From Onstottus_B sp049273855 (GTDB taxonomy: Bacteria; Acidobacteriota; Blastocatellia; UBA7656): a DNA stretch of 64,000 bases. Made by a program: the position numbers and the translations under genes. Each line of letters opens with the position of its first letter. Position 1 is the first letter of the stretch. Shown one piece after another: positions 8,904 through 17,650 of this stretch. Where the stretch lies: assembly GCA_049273855.1 (NCBI GenBank), contig JBASRN010000095.1, forward strand, positions 5,435 through 69,434, given 5' to 3'. The notes under the pieces were generated by a model, which saw nothing but the letters and a program-made list of their open reading frames with translations, ran no database searches and had not been told where the DNA came from.

Positions 8904-10268
8904 ATGAACCCAACCACCATAAGCATCCGAAGGATCGGTGTCTCGATTTCGCTGTTTCTCCTTTTTGTTGCGAGCGCGGCGGCGCAAGACCTCACTCCGA
9001 AGTTTGATGAATACCTGAGTGCGCTTGTGGATCAAGCGCGGTTCACCGGCGCTGTTCTCGTCGCGCGCGAGGGCAAAGTGGTTTTCAGCAAAGGCTACGG
9101 CCTTGCGAATGCTGAGTTCGACGCGCCGAACGCGCCCGAGACCAGATTCCGGCTCGGCTCGATCACCAAGCAGTTCACCGCGGCCGCGACTTTGGTTCTG
9201 CAAGAGCGCGGCAAGCTGAGCGTGCAGGACCCTGTCTGCAAGTACATAGAGAACTGCCCGACCGCATGGAGCGAAATAACGATCCATCATCTGCTGAGCC
9301 ACACCGGCGGCATCCCAAACTTCACGAGCTTTCCCGATTATTTACCAAAGATGATGATGCCGGTGACGGCGCAAGATATGATCGCGCGCTTCAAGGACAA
9401 ACCGCTCGACTTCAAACCGGGTGAAAAGTGGAGCTACAGCAACTCGGGCTACTACCTGCTGGGTTGCATCATCGAGAAAGCCGCCGGCGAATCATACGAG
9501 AGCTTCTTACAGAAGAGTGTCCTGGATCCCCTCAAAATGGCGAGCACGGGGTACGAGCACCAGGACACGATCTTAAAGAGACGCGCGACCGGCTATTCGT
9601 TCGCAAAAGGAAAAAAGGTCAACTCGGCATACATTGATATGACGCAACCGTACTCGGCGGGCGCGCTCTATTCGACGGTGGGCGATCTCTTCCTGTGGTA
9701 TGAAGCGCTGTTTTCGGGGAAGGTGGTTTCGCCGAAGTCTCTCGAAGCGATGATTACGCCGGTCAAGAACAACTACGGCTACGGGCTGGGCGTTGACTCG
9801 AAGTACAATCGCAAGATGATCAGTCACGGCGGCGGGATCAACGGGTTTTCCACTTACATTGCTCGCTTCCCGGATGAGAGAGTGACGATCGTTGTATTGC
9901 GCAATGCTGACTATGGCGCGCCCGGGCCGGGCAAGATCAGCCAGGATCTCGCGGCAATTCTTTTTGGCGAGAAGTATGAGATTCCGGCGGATATTGCTGA
10001 GGTCAAGGTTGATCCCAGGATATTTGACGCTTACGCCGGCCAGTACGAGATCATGCCGAACTTCATCCTCACCATCAGCAATGATGCCGGTCACTTGATG
10101 GCGCAGGCGACCGGCCAGCCGAAGGTCGAGCTGTTCCCCGAATCAGAAACGAAATTCTTTCTGAAAGTAGTGGACGCGAAGGTCACCTTTGTTAAAGATG
10201 CCGCCGGCAGGGTCACGCATCTCATTCTGCATCAGGGAGGAGACCAGCAAGCGAAGAAGATCAACTAG
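8904..10268 (+). CDS. Secreted beta-lactamase-family (class C-like) serine hydrolase
   Basis: The 454-residue protein has a signal peptide (about 1-27, ASAAAQ). The penicillin-binding/AmpC-like fold carries all three motifs: S86-x-x-K89 (GSITKQ), Y178-S-N180 and H308-G-G. A C-terminal lipocalin-like beta domain (about 355-450) of the DUF3471 type follows. Members hydrolyse D-amino-acid peptides or small esters in the periplasm; the real substrate cannot be read from sequence, and beta-lactamase activity is not implied. Translation starts at an ATG directly behind a (GA)16 tract, which may make expression phase-variable. Confidence 0.92.
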   Translation: MNPTTISIRRIGVSISLFLLFVASAAAQDLTPKFDEYLSALVDQARFTGAVLVAREGKVVFSKGYGLANAEFDAPNAPETRFRLGSITKQFTAAATLVLQERGKLSVQDPVCKYIENCPTAWSEITIHHLLSHTGGIPNFTSFPDYLPKMMMPVTAQDMIARFKDKPLDFKPGEKWSYSNSGYYLLGCIIEKAAGESYESFLQKSVLDPLKMASTGYEHQDTILKRRATGYSFAKGKKVNSAYIDMTQPYSAGALYSTVGDLFLWYEALFSGKVVSPKSLEAMITPVKNNYGYGLGVDSKYNRKMISHGGGINGFSTYIARFPDERVTIVVLRNADYGAPGPGKISQDLAAILFGEKYEIPADIAEVKVDPRIFDAYAGQYEIMPNFILTISNDAGHLMAQATGQPKVELFPESETKFFLKVVDAKVTFVKDAAGRVTHLILHQGGDQQAKKIN

Positions 10269-10297
10269 GCACTCGCATCGATCTGTTTGCGTTTGAA

Positions 10298-11389
10298 ATG
10301 GCTGGAACAATAAAACAAATCGGGGTGCTTACCGGAGGCGGAGACGCACCGGGCCTCAACGCGGTGATCCGAGCGGTCGTCAAGACTGCGACCAACATCT
10401 ACGGTTGGAAAGTGGTCGGCATCGAAGACGGGTTCGAAGGACTGCTGGGCGACACGCTGACTCGGCCGCTTGAGCCCTGCGACGTACGGGGGCTGCTGCC
10501 ACGAGGCGGAACGATACTGGGAACGGTGAGCCGCGGTCACTTTGCTACGCAAACCGGAGGCGTCAAGGACGAGGCGGCGTACAAGGAAGCCATTCGAAAT
10601 TGCGACCGGCTGGGTCTGGATGCGCTCATCGTAATCGGAGGGGAAGGCTCGCAGCGGACCGCCTATGACTTCTCGCAAATGGGGTTGCCGGTGGTCGGCG
10701 TGCCAAAGACGATCGACAACGATTTGGTCGGTACCGATATGACTTTCGGATTCGACACCGCGATGGAGTTCGCGACTTATGCGATCGACCGATTGCACAC
10801 AACCGCTGAAAGCCACGACCGTGTGATGATTGTCGAAGTGATGGGCCGCGACGTGGGTTGGATCGCGCTTCAAGCGGGCGTGGCCGGCGGCGCGGATGTG
10901 ATACTCATACCTGAGATTCCGTTCTACCTCGAGAAAGCGGCGGCGCGGATCGCCGAGCGCGATGCGAGCGGCGCACATTTTTCGATTATCGTTGCGGCTG
11001 AAGGCGCGCACCCGGCCGGCGGCTCACAAGTCTATCAGGACAGCGGCGCGCCGAATCGCGCTCGAAGGCTCGGAGGAATAGCCGAGCGCGTTTGCGAGGG
11101 CGTATCGCTGCTGACGGGCAAGGAGAGCCGCGCGGTCGTTCTCGGTCATCTCCAGCGCGGAGGCCGACCCACTCCGTTCGACCGGGCGCTTGCGTCGGCT
11201 TATGGTTCGGCAGCGGTTCGCGCGATAGCTAAAGACAAGTTCGGTCACATGGTAGCCTTGCGGAACAATGAAGTCGTGACCGTCCCGCTCGAGGAGTGCG
11301 TGATGTCGATCAAGCGTGTGCCGTCGAATCACTATCTGATCGGGGTCGCGCGCGACCTGTCGATCTCGTTCGCCGGCCAAGACGATTAG
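10298..11389 (+). CDS. pfkA: 6-phosphofructokinase (group III type)
   Basis: The 363-residue protein has the family motifs: GGGDAPGLNAVIR near the N-terminus, GGEGSQ (114-119), PKTIDNDL (136-143) with the catalytic Asp140, MGRDVGWIA, and LGHLQRGGRPTPFDR near the C-terminus. It phosphorylates fructose 6-phosphate in glycolysis. The residues that separate phosphoryl donors are Gly in GGEGS (ATP-like, E. coli position 104) and Lys in PKTIDND (E. coli position 124, as in PPi enzymes). This combination is typical of the mixed group III PFKs, most of which use ATP. No Shine-Dalgarno is obvious. It lies 29 bp after the serine hydrolase, so co-transcription is possible. Confidence 0.95.
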   Translation: MAGTIKQIGVLTGGGDAPGLNAVIRAVVKTATNIYGWKVVGIEDGFEGLLGDTLTRPLEPCDVRGLLPRGGTILGTVSRGHFATQTGGVKDEAAYKEAIRNCDRLGLDALIVIGGEGSQRTAYDFSQMGLPVVGVPKTIDNDLVGTDMTFGFDTAMEFATYAIDRLHTTAESHDRVMIVEVMGRDVGWIALQAGVAGGADVILIPEIPFYLEKAAARIAERDASGAHFSIIVAAEGAHPAGGSQVYQDSGAPNRARRLGGIAERVCEGVSLLTGKESRAVVLGHLQRGGRPTPFDRALASAYGSAAVRAIAKDKFGHMVALRNNEVVTVPLEECVMSIKRVPSNHYLIGVARDLSISFAGQDD

Positions 11390-11396
11390 GCGATTC

Positions 11397-11873
11397 TCAA
11401 AGCAGAGTTTGCAGGAAGTCAGCGTTTGCTTTCTCTAAAGGACCGCAGCTCTGCAGCAACTCCCCGGCCAGCGGATCTGATGCCGCTGCCCCGTAAGCTT
11501 CCCACGCGGCTGCTCCGGCCATCTCGCCCTGAGCCTGCATCGCGAACTGAACCCTGAGGGGACGGCCCTCAAACAGCGTGCGATTCAATTCCAGCAGATC
11601 GGGGTTAGCCGTGAGGAGCTTCTCCTGGATGGCAGAAGCGTTTGGGTCGAGCGATTCCACGCGCCGGGCTATTTCCTCCTCGCGATCCGCGCACACCAGC
11701 AGACCTTCTTTCACGGAAGGGTCGGCGTGCTCGCTTGCCCAACTTCGATAACGTTGTGCGGCCAGTCTCTCGAGCTTTGCGAGAAGAAACGGTTGAAGGG
11801 TTGGGTCTATGTTTCGCAGGGCTTGCCTCAGTATCTCGGCTACGTTTGGAATTGCGCTCTGATCGTCAGTCAT
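11397..11873 (-). CDS. Hypothetical all-helical protein
   Basis: The 158-residue product is predicted mostly helical, with repeated amphipathic stretches (LRQALRNIDPTLQPFLLAKLERL, EEEIARRVESLD). A C-terminal half resembles a ferritin-like bundle in general composition but lacks clear E...ExxH ligands. I do not recognise a family. Its ATG overlaps by 4 nt (ATGA) the stop of the reading frame that carries the toxin remnant at 11897. It is convergent with phosphofructokinase, 7 bp away. Confidence 0.5.
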   Translation of the reverse strand: MTDDQSAIPNVAEILRQALRNIDPTLQPFLLAKLERLAAQRYRSWASEHADPSVKEGLLVCADREEEIARRVESLDPNASAIQEKLLTANPDLLELNRTLFEGRPLRVQFAMQAQGEMAGAAAWEAYGAAASDPLAGELLQSCGPLEKANADFLQTLL

Positions 11874-11896
11874 GTCGTTGATCTCAACTCACCGGT

Positions 11897-11935
11897 AACT
11901 TCTTTGCGATGTCCGATCTGGGTGATGACTATTAT
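11897..11935 (-). pseudogene. C-terminal remnant of a RelE/ParE-family toxin
   Basis: Directly at the stop codon of the degraded antitoxin, a frame encodes IIVITQIGHRKEV. This matches the conserved last strand and tail of RelE/ParE-type toxins (consensus like VVxVRVGHRREVYR). The preceding ~70 codons expected for a toxin are missing, so an internal deletion seems to have fused the antitoxin end to the toxin end. The stretch is short, so the call rests on the GHRKEV motif together with its exact position after an antitoxin. Confidence 0.5.
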
Positions 11936-12151
11936 AGCTTTCCACGGCGCTTCAGAGATTTCACGACGGCTGAAAAGTCGAGGTTTGGTTCCGACGCCCG
12001 CTCCCGAAACGCGCGCAAGTCCTCGGCATCTTTCGCGAACCGCGTTGTTGACCACCTGCGAGATAGACTGGTCCGATTGGGCAGCTTTTCTGCTAAGAGA
12101 CCGATGAAGCTCACGGTCGAAATAGACGGTCATGCGCTTCGTTTGCCCCAT
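11932..12151 (-). pseudogene. Ribbon-helix-helix antitoxin gene broken by a frameshift
   Basis: The first frame (ATG at 12151) encodes MTVYFDRELHRSLSRKAAQ and DQSISQVVNNAVR, a typical RHH antitoxin DNA-binding domain. The expected C-terminal half (AKDAEDLRAFRERASEPN, then VVKSLKRRGKL and stop at 11932) continues in the next frame. Loss of 2 nt in a GCGCGC run near 12033-12040 would explain the break: restoring them joins NNAVR to AKDAED. An assembly error is the alternative. As it stands, a 93-residue chimera could still be translated in the first frame down to 11870. Confidence 0.7.
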
Positions 12152-12254
12152 GGCCTTAGGATAGTGGCTAGCACGGCCCGCGTCAAAGCGCAGCCACACC
12201 AACTTCAGAGGCTGTGTGAAAGACCGATTTAGGTGCCAACGGCTACTCGAAGCA

Positions 12255-12372
12255 AATGACGGGTGGGCTTGCCCCCGCTGCTCAGATTGTCAGGCACTGC
12301 GGGGATACTCGAGCTGTTCCGATTGTTGACACGGCAGGCAGCGGGGGCAGACACCCTTCCCGACCTGTCATT
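12255..12372. repeat. Imperfect ~118-bp intergenic palindrome
   Basis: The outer ends AATGAC (12255) and GTCATT (12372) and the inner 12-bp arms TGCCCCCGCTGC (12270-12281) and GCAGCGGGGGCA (12338-12349) are inverted repeats around a ~56-nt loop. It sits between the antitoxin remnant and the kinase gene. It could be a transcript hairpin or a copy of another dispersed element. No second copy was recognised in this window. Confidence 0.6.
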
Positions 12373-12446
12373 GTGCGGAGGTTCGACGTCGCCCGATTTG
12401 CTCTGACCTTGTCTGCGGACTTCGGAATACAGGCATAAGGGAATTC

Positions 12447-14894
12447 TCACTCACCGATGATTTCGCGAAAGCGTGGGTCGTCCCTCAAGCTCTCGAAGTC
12501 CGGATCGCTCTTTGCGCGAATCGTGTTTAGTGTCTTTAGCCGATCGAGGGACTCGCTTAGATACTTGATCGCACTCTCGGAGTTCCCTCGAAGCGCGTGT
12601 AGGCAGGCAATGTAGTACTTGGTGAACGGATCGGCAGCGCCACGTCCGAGCCGCTCTTCAAACTTCTTCAACCCTCGTTTGAAGTGCTTCTCCGCCTCTT
12701 CACTCATCCCTTTGCGGAAGTAAGCCGCGCCGAGTTTCTGGTCAAGCTCGATCATCGAGCGGTCGCGCAACGCGTGGTCGCTCGAAGCGAGAAACTCCAA
12801 CTCGCGGTTGTACTCGCCAATCGCTTCATCGTAGCGTTGCTGGCGATAGTAGCAGTAACCGAGCCGCGTGTGCGCGCCCACGACTTGCAAGCCTTCCTGC
12901 CCCGAAATGTATCGCTCTTGAAGCTCGATCGCGTGCTTCGCCACCGCTTCCGCGCGCTCGTAGTTGCCTTGAAGCGTGTGCAGAAAGACGAGCTGCAAGT
13001 ACGCGTACCCTCCTTGAGGATTGATAGCGATGGCATGTTCCAACTCGGCGATGCCTTCCTCGATCATCCCCTTGCCGACCCAGTAGGCGCGGCCAAGCGA
13101 CGCGTGGGCGCCCGCGTTGTTCGGCTCCAGCCTGATCGCTTCCTGCATGGATTCGATTGCCTCGTCGTAGCGGCCAGTGCTGCTGTAAGCGCCTCCCAGG
13201 AATTGGTGCGCGTGGGTAAGACGCGGGCTCAACTCAATGGCTTTCTTGGCGAACTCGATCGCCTTGACTGAAAGCTCGGGTATTCCGAGGAAGCTGCCCT
13301 TCAAGTCGTACGCTGCGCTCAGCGCCGCGTACGCTGCGGCGTAGTTCGGGTCAACCTCGATGGCTTTCTCGAAGAAGTAAATCGACCGGTCGAGCGAATC
13401 CCGGCTTCCGTTGCGCAGGTTGATCATCCCGCGCGAGAAGCTCTCGTACGCCTCGACCGATTTGGTTTCGTCGCGCTCGATTTCGCTTATTTCCGAAGTG
13501 TCGATCTCGAGGTTCAACCCCTGGCTCAATTCGTAGACTATTTTGTCCTGGAGGGCGAATATCTCCGCGATCCCGCCGTCGATCTTCACGGTGAGAACGA
13601 CCTCTCCGGAGTTGACATCGATCACGCGAGCGGTTATTCGAATCATCTCAGCCATGCGCTGATAGCCGCCCGTCAGAATCCAACGAGCCCCAAGGCGGCG
13701 GCCTATGTCGATCGCAACCGCTTCTTCAGAGTCGGCGAGATTGCCGGTAGTAAGCCCCTTCAGTATCTCAAAGGTCCGCTCGCGCCCGATGACCGCCAGA
13801 CCCTTCACGTTCTTCAAGTCGGCGGTTACCGTCTCGGCAATACCCGAGCCGATCCAGTCGTCTGCCGCTTCTTTGGTGATGTTGGAGAAAGTCATGACCG
13901 CAACCGCGTTCTCAAGCCGCGTGGTCGCGCCGCTCATGGCGCCGGTTGTCGCTTGAGTCACGTCTGAGAGCATTGCGGTCGGCTGATGCTCGGTTACGAG
14001 CTGGCCTACCTTGGCCGTCGGCTTGTTGGTGTCCAGGTCTCGCCTCAAGTTCCGCAGGTCGATGTACATCTCGCGCACTGACTGATACCTGAACGACGGA
14101 TCTTTCTCGATCGCTTTACGAACAATGCGCTCAAGCTCTCCGGGCACGGTGTAGTTGAACCGCGCGACGGCGGGAGGCTCTTCGTGAACTATCTTGTCGA
14201 TGATTTCTGTCGAGCTGTCACCGAGAAAAGGGAGCCTCGCGGTCAGCATTTCGTAGCTCACCACGCCGAGCGAGAAGATGTCCGAGCGATGATCGACTGC
14301 CTGGCCCAGCGCCTGCTCGGGTGACATGTACGAGACGGTGCCGAGCACGACGCCGACCATGGTTTCCTGACCGAGCTTGGTGGTGGGGTCGCTGTCGCGG
14401 CTTGCGGGCGGAAGCGGCGCGGTGTTGGCGACCTTGGCCAGACCAAAGTCAAGCACCTTCACGAGTCCGCGGTCGGTGACCATCAGGTTCGAGCTCTTGA
14501 TATCGCGATGAACGATACCGGCTGCGTGAGCTTCGTCGAGAGCGTCGGCGACTTGCATCGAGATGTCTATGGCGTCGAACAACTGAAGCGGCCCACGCTC
14601 GATCATGTGCGAGAGCAGCGAGCCCTCGACGTATTCCATCACGATAAAGGCGGAGCCCTCGTGCTCGCCGATGTCATGGATCGCGGCTATGTAGGGCGAA
14701 CGCAGAGCCGAGGCCGCGCGCGCCTCCGTCAAGAATCGCTCGCGCCGGTCCGGATCATACTGATATGAGGAAGGAAGAAACTTGAGCGCAACCGAGCGCC
14801 CGAGCCGCATGTCTTCGGCGCGGTATACCTCGCCCATTCCGCCCGCGCCGAGACGGTCGCCAATTCTGTAGTGGAGAAAGACTCTGCCTGTCAT
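12447..14894 (-). CDS. Ser/Thr protein kinase with TolB-like and TPR domains
   Basis: The 815-residue protein starts at ATG 14894; the longer frame upstream is read-through of a heptamer repeat. Residues 10-270 form a Hanks-type kinase: GAGGMGEVY P-loop, Lys38 in VALKFL, catalytic HRDIKSSN (Asp131) and DFG (149-151). After a linker, the segment starting AVMTFSNITKEAADDW resembles the TolB N-terminal/FlgO-like domain often found behind bacterial kinases and cyclases. The last ~330 residues are tetratricopeptide repeats (for example AIELSPRLTHAHQFLGGAY). No membrane helix is seen, so it is probably cytoplasmic. Substrates are unknown. Confidence 0.93.
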   Translation of the reverse strand: MTGRVFLHYRIGDRLGAGGMGEVYRAEDMRLGRSVALKFLPSSYQYDPDRRERFLTEARAASALRSPYIAAIHDIGEHEGSAFIVMEYVEGSLLSHMIERGPLQLFDAIDISMQVADALDEAHAAGIVHRDIKSSNLMVTDRGLVKVLDFGLAKVANTAPLPPASRDSDPTTKLGQETMVGVVLGTVSYMSPEQALGQAVDHRSDIFSLGVVSYEMLTARLPFLGDSSTEIIDKIVHEEPPAVARFNYTVPGELERIVRKAIEKDPSFRYQSVREMYIDLRNLRRDLDTNKPTAKVGQLVTEHQPTAMLSDVTQATTGAMSGATTRLENAVAVMTFSNITKEAADDWIGSGIAETVTADLKNVKGLAVIGRERTFEILKGLTTGNLADSEEAVAIDIGRRLGARWILTGGYQRMAEMIRITARVIDVNSGEVVLTVKIDGGIAEIFALQDKIVYELSQGLNLEIDTSEISEIERDETKSVEAYESFSRGMINLRNGSRDSLDRSIYFFEKAIEVDPNYAAAYAALSAAYDLKGSFLGIPELSVKAIEFAKKAIELSPRLTHAHQFLGGAYSSTGRYDEAIESMQEAIRLEPNNAGAHASLGRAYWVGKGMIEEGIAELEHAIAINPQGGYAYLQLVFLHTLQGNYERAEAVAKHAIELQERYISGQEGLQVVGAHTRLGYCYYRQQRYDEAIGEYNRELEFLASSDHALRDRSMIELDQKLGAAYFRKGMSEEAEKHFKRGLKKFEERLGRGAADPFTKYYIACLHALRGNSESAIKYLSESLDRLKTLNTIRAKSDPDFESLRDDPRFREIIGE

Positions 14895-14968
14895 GGTTTC
14901 GCCGCTGAGATGCACTTCTAACACTATGACGTCAGCAACCAAATGCGCAAGAGAGTGGGACCAAAGAC

Positions 14969-15038
14969 ATTGAAAATTGAAAAATGAAAAATGAAAATTG
15001 CAAATTGGCCCGCCAATTCTCAACCTTCAATTTTCAAT
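14969..15038. repeat. Heptamer tandem repeat arranged as a palindrome
   Basis: From 14970 the sequence is TTGAAAA-type heptamers in tandem (TTGAAAA, ATGAAAA, ATGAAAA, TTGCAAA). From 15013 to 15038 the inverted version (CCAATTCTCAACC, TTCAATTTTCAAT) follows. The period of 7 resembles the short tandemly repeated repetitive (STRR) sequences known from cyanobacteria. It lies between the kinase and the DUF2270 gene and causes the false N-terminal extension of the kinase ORF. Confidence 0.7.
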
Positions 15039-15068
15039 ACCCTTCCTTCTTCTACAGGTGCAACCCCC

Positions 15069-15788
15069 CTAGACATGCACCTCGCCGTATGCAAGCTCGC
15101 CCGTCATCTCTCTGTGTTTCAGCATTATGTAAAGGAGCCATCCGTAGAAGGAGAGAATCCAGATAAGCACCAACCAGCCCGGGATATACCCAAGCGCCGC
15201 ATTGTTAATCAACTCGCCGCTTGAGTGAATGATCTGGCTTGTGCCGGGCTGCAGGACGCTGGTCGTGGTCTTGAGTATCCACGCAAGCAGGAGAATGAGA
15301 AAGAGCCAACTGTAATTCCGCCGCAGCCGCCTGGCCATAGCCTGATTCTGTGTCATCTTAAAGCCCGGCAGTCGCAAGTCTTCGCCGAGCTGATTCATCC
15401 AGTGAGCGGGATCGATCGCATCGCGCGGCGAGAAGATTCGCGCGTAGTAATTGCGCTCCACCAATCGCACGCGGCTTCGGTAGACATGGAAAAATCTGTA
15501 GCGTCGCGACTCGATGAACAGCAGCAGGAAGACCAGCACCATGGCAAACAGCAGGACGCCGTGATGCGACTGAGACGACGAAAGCGAAATTGACAGCATC
15601 GCGCCCACACCGGTGATTGCCCAGTTTGTGGTGCGATCGAGCCGGTCGCGCCAGCTCATCATTCGGGAGAGCTCGCCTCGATAGTAATGCGAGATCGAGT
15701 TGACGAACTCGACTGAGTTGGTCGGAAAAATAGGCGGTCCCAGCCTTGCGGCGTCGGGCCGGATGGTCACGTCTTTTTCGCTGATCAT
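15069..15788 (-). CDS. DUF2270-family membrane protein
   Basis: The 239-residue protein starts at ATG 15788, preferred over a TTG 24 nt upstream. The soluble N-terminal segment FVNSISHYYRGELSRMMSWRDRLDRTTNW is characteristic of DUF2270. Two helices follow (about 55-95), then SRRYRFFHVYRSRVRLVERNYYARI, and two more near the C-terminus (about 155-175 and 205-228). Function is unknown. It is transcribed toward the kinase, about 170 bp away, with the heptamer repeat between. Confidence 0.8.
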   Translation of the reverse strand: MISEKDVTIRPDAARLGPPIFPTNSVEFVNSISHYYRGELSRMMSWRDRLDRTTNWAITGVGAMLSISLSSSQSHHGVLLFAMVLVFLLLFIESRRYRFFHVYRSRVRLVERNYYARIFSPRDAIDPAHWMNQLGEDLRLPGFKMTQNQAMARRLRRNYSWLFLILLLAWILKTTTSVLQPGTSQIIHSSGELINNAALGYIPGWLVLIWILSFYGWLLYIMLKHREMTGELAYGEVHV

Positions 15789-15956
15789 AAGCTGCGCCCC
15801 ACAGCGCGCCAACTCGATCGCTAATTAGAGACGCTTGGCGAGCCGGCGGCTTGCGACTGCGGTTTATCACAAGCGCCGAAGCGGGTCAACAGGAGAGGCT
15901 TTATCCGCGCGAACTCTCAAAGAATAGCTGGCCGTCACCCTGGTAGTCGGCCGGCA

Positions 15957-17612
15957 TCATTGCCTGTCGTTGCGAGCGCGACTGGCATTGTCGGCCAGCA
16001 TGCGCGCCTGGTCGAGGGATTCGATCGCTTTGCGGAACTGGGCATCGTCGGGAAGGTAAGCCTGCTCGCCCGCGTCGGGACCATAAGCTGCGGTGATGAG
16101 TTCGCGTCGCAGTTGCGTGCGGACGTATGCGAAGTTTGCTGTGAAGCGGTCATCGGAAAGATTGAACTGCGGCTTTGCGGCGATGTACTGGCGGAACGCC
16201 GCCACCAGTTCGTCGGTGATCGGGTAGCGGTTTGTCTCTTCGGAAGTGATCCTGGTCCGGTGCTGAGTCTCGGCGATTCTGTACTCGCGCAACCCGGTTA
16301 TCTGTCCGGCCACCAATTGCCGGACGAAGTCGAAGATGCCGTAGAAGAGTCGTCCGCGCACACGACCCAAATCGGCCGACTTTACTTCTATGTCGGGTGT
16401 GATTCCGCCTCCCCCGTAGACCGTGCGCCCAAGGTCGGTTGTAAACACGTCGCCTTCCGGGGTCGCGGTTGTTTGCTCGACTTCGCCCCGGTTGAGATAG
16501 TAGTCATAGAACGACACGTTCGAATAGTTTCGTTGGACCGAGCGGCCCTTCGGCGTGTAGTACTTCGCGGTCGTCAACACAAGTCCGGTGCCGCCCCACA
16601 AGTGGAAGACCCCCTGCACAAGCCCTTTGCCGAAACTGTTCTCGCCGACGATCAGCGCGCGGTCGTGATCTTGAAGGGCTCCGGCAACGATCTCAGACGC
16701 CGAAGCGGTCTGGCGATTGACCAGTATTACCATCGGCATCGTCTCAGGCGCGTTGTCGGCCGGTGCTGCGTGACTCTTGTCCGACGAGTCGCCGCGCCGG
16801 CCGCGCACTTCGACGATCTTTTCGCCGGGGGCGAGGAACTTCTTCGAAATCTTGATGGCTTCGTCGAGCAGCCCGCCCGGGTTCCCGCGGAGATCGAGCA
16901 CAAGCTGTCGCATCCCTTCCAGCTTCAGCCGCGCGAGGGCTTCGGTCATCTCTTCATCGGTCTTGCTCGAGAATCCGCCGGTCAGCGCAATGTAGCCGGT
17001 GCCGGTTTGCCCGGTCATGAACGCGCTTCGCACCGATGGGAGCTTCACTTCGTCGCGTCGGATGCGCACTGTTATCGGGTTGGGCGCGCCCGCTCGCTCG
17101 ACCGTGATCTCGACGGGCTCACCCTTCTCGCCGCGCACCTTGTGCATCACTCGGTCCGAGGTCCAGTCCGCCGCAGGCTCTTTGTCGATCGCGACGATCG
17201 CGTCGCCGTATCGAAGTCCCGCTCGATGTCCCGGCGAGCCGGGAGTGGCCGAGAGAATGTAAACGTGGTCGTGGCGCTTGGCGATCGTCACGCCTATGCC
17301 GTAAGTGCGGCTGCTCTGTTCGGTCTGAATGTCGTCGAACTCCTGTTTGGTGAAGAAGGTGGAGTGAGGATCGAGCTGCCGAAGCATTCCCTGAATCGAG
17401 TCCTTGCCCAGCGCTTCCAGGTCTACCGTTCCGGCATAACTTTCCTGAATGGCCAGGAGAGCTTCTTTGAATCCATCGGTGAGATCGTCCGGGACTTCGT
17501 CGGCCGCGCCCGATACCGCGCGCTGAGCGCGTGCCGAGCCGAAGTAGCCCCCAACCAGCGTGGCAACGGTGAGGACGATGATCGCAACCAGCGGCAGGGC
17601 CTTGTGCCTCAT
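15957..17612 (-). CDS. S41-family C-terminal processing protease (CtpA/Prc-like)
   Basis: The 551-residue protein starts at ATG 17612 with AGGAG upstream; a TTG 27 nt earlier is less likely. It has an N-terminal membrane anchor or signal (LPLVAIIVLTVATLVGGYF), a PDZ domain (YGIGVTIAKRHDHVYI to YGDAIVAIDKEPA) and a tail-specific protease domain. The catalytic Ser is in TASASEIVAG and the Lys in ENSFGKGLVQG, at the S41 spacing. Such proteases cleave protein C-termini in the periplasm. The C-terminal ~120 residues are helical and specific to this subgroup. It is divergent from the FAD oxidoreductase, with a repeat-filled gap between. Confidence 0.94.
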   Translation of the reverse strand: MRHKALPLVAIIVLTVATLVGGYFGSARAQRAVSGAADEVPDDLTDGFKEALLAIQESYAGTVDLEALGKDSIQGMLRQLDPHSTFFTKQEFDDIQTEQSSRTYGIGVTIAKRHDHVYILSATPGSPGHRAGLRYGDAIVAIDKEPAADWTSDRVMHKVRGEKGEPVEITVERAGAPNPITVRIRRDEVKLPSVRSAFMTGQTGTGYIALTGGFSSKTDEEMTEALARLKLEGMRQLVLDLRGNPGGLLDEAIKISKKFLAPGEKIVEVRGRRGDSSDKSHAAPADNAPETMPMVILVNRQTASASEIVAGALQDHDRALIVGENSFGKGLVQGVFHLWGGTGLVLTTAKYYTPKGRSVQRNYSNVSFYDYYLNRGEVEQTTATPEGDVFTTDLGRTVYGGGGITPDIEVKSADLGRVRGRLFYGIFDFVRQLVAGQITGLREYRIAETQHRTRITSEETNRYPITDELVAAFRQYIAAKPQFNLSDDRFTANFAYVRTQLRRELITAAYGPDAGEQAYLPDDAQFRKAIESLDQARMLADNASRARNDRQ

Positions 17613-17650
17613 AGACTTCAGGACTCCTTGTGACGCCAATGATACCAGCG

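Noticed and set aside
15960..17633. 557-codon plus-strand ORF antisense to the S41 protease
   Set aside because: Long only because of GC-rich codon bias; the minus strand carries clear PDZ and S41 catalytic motifs, and the plus-strand product has no recognisable domain.
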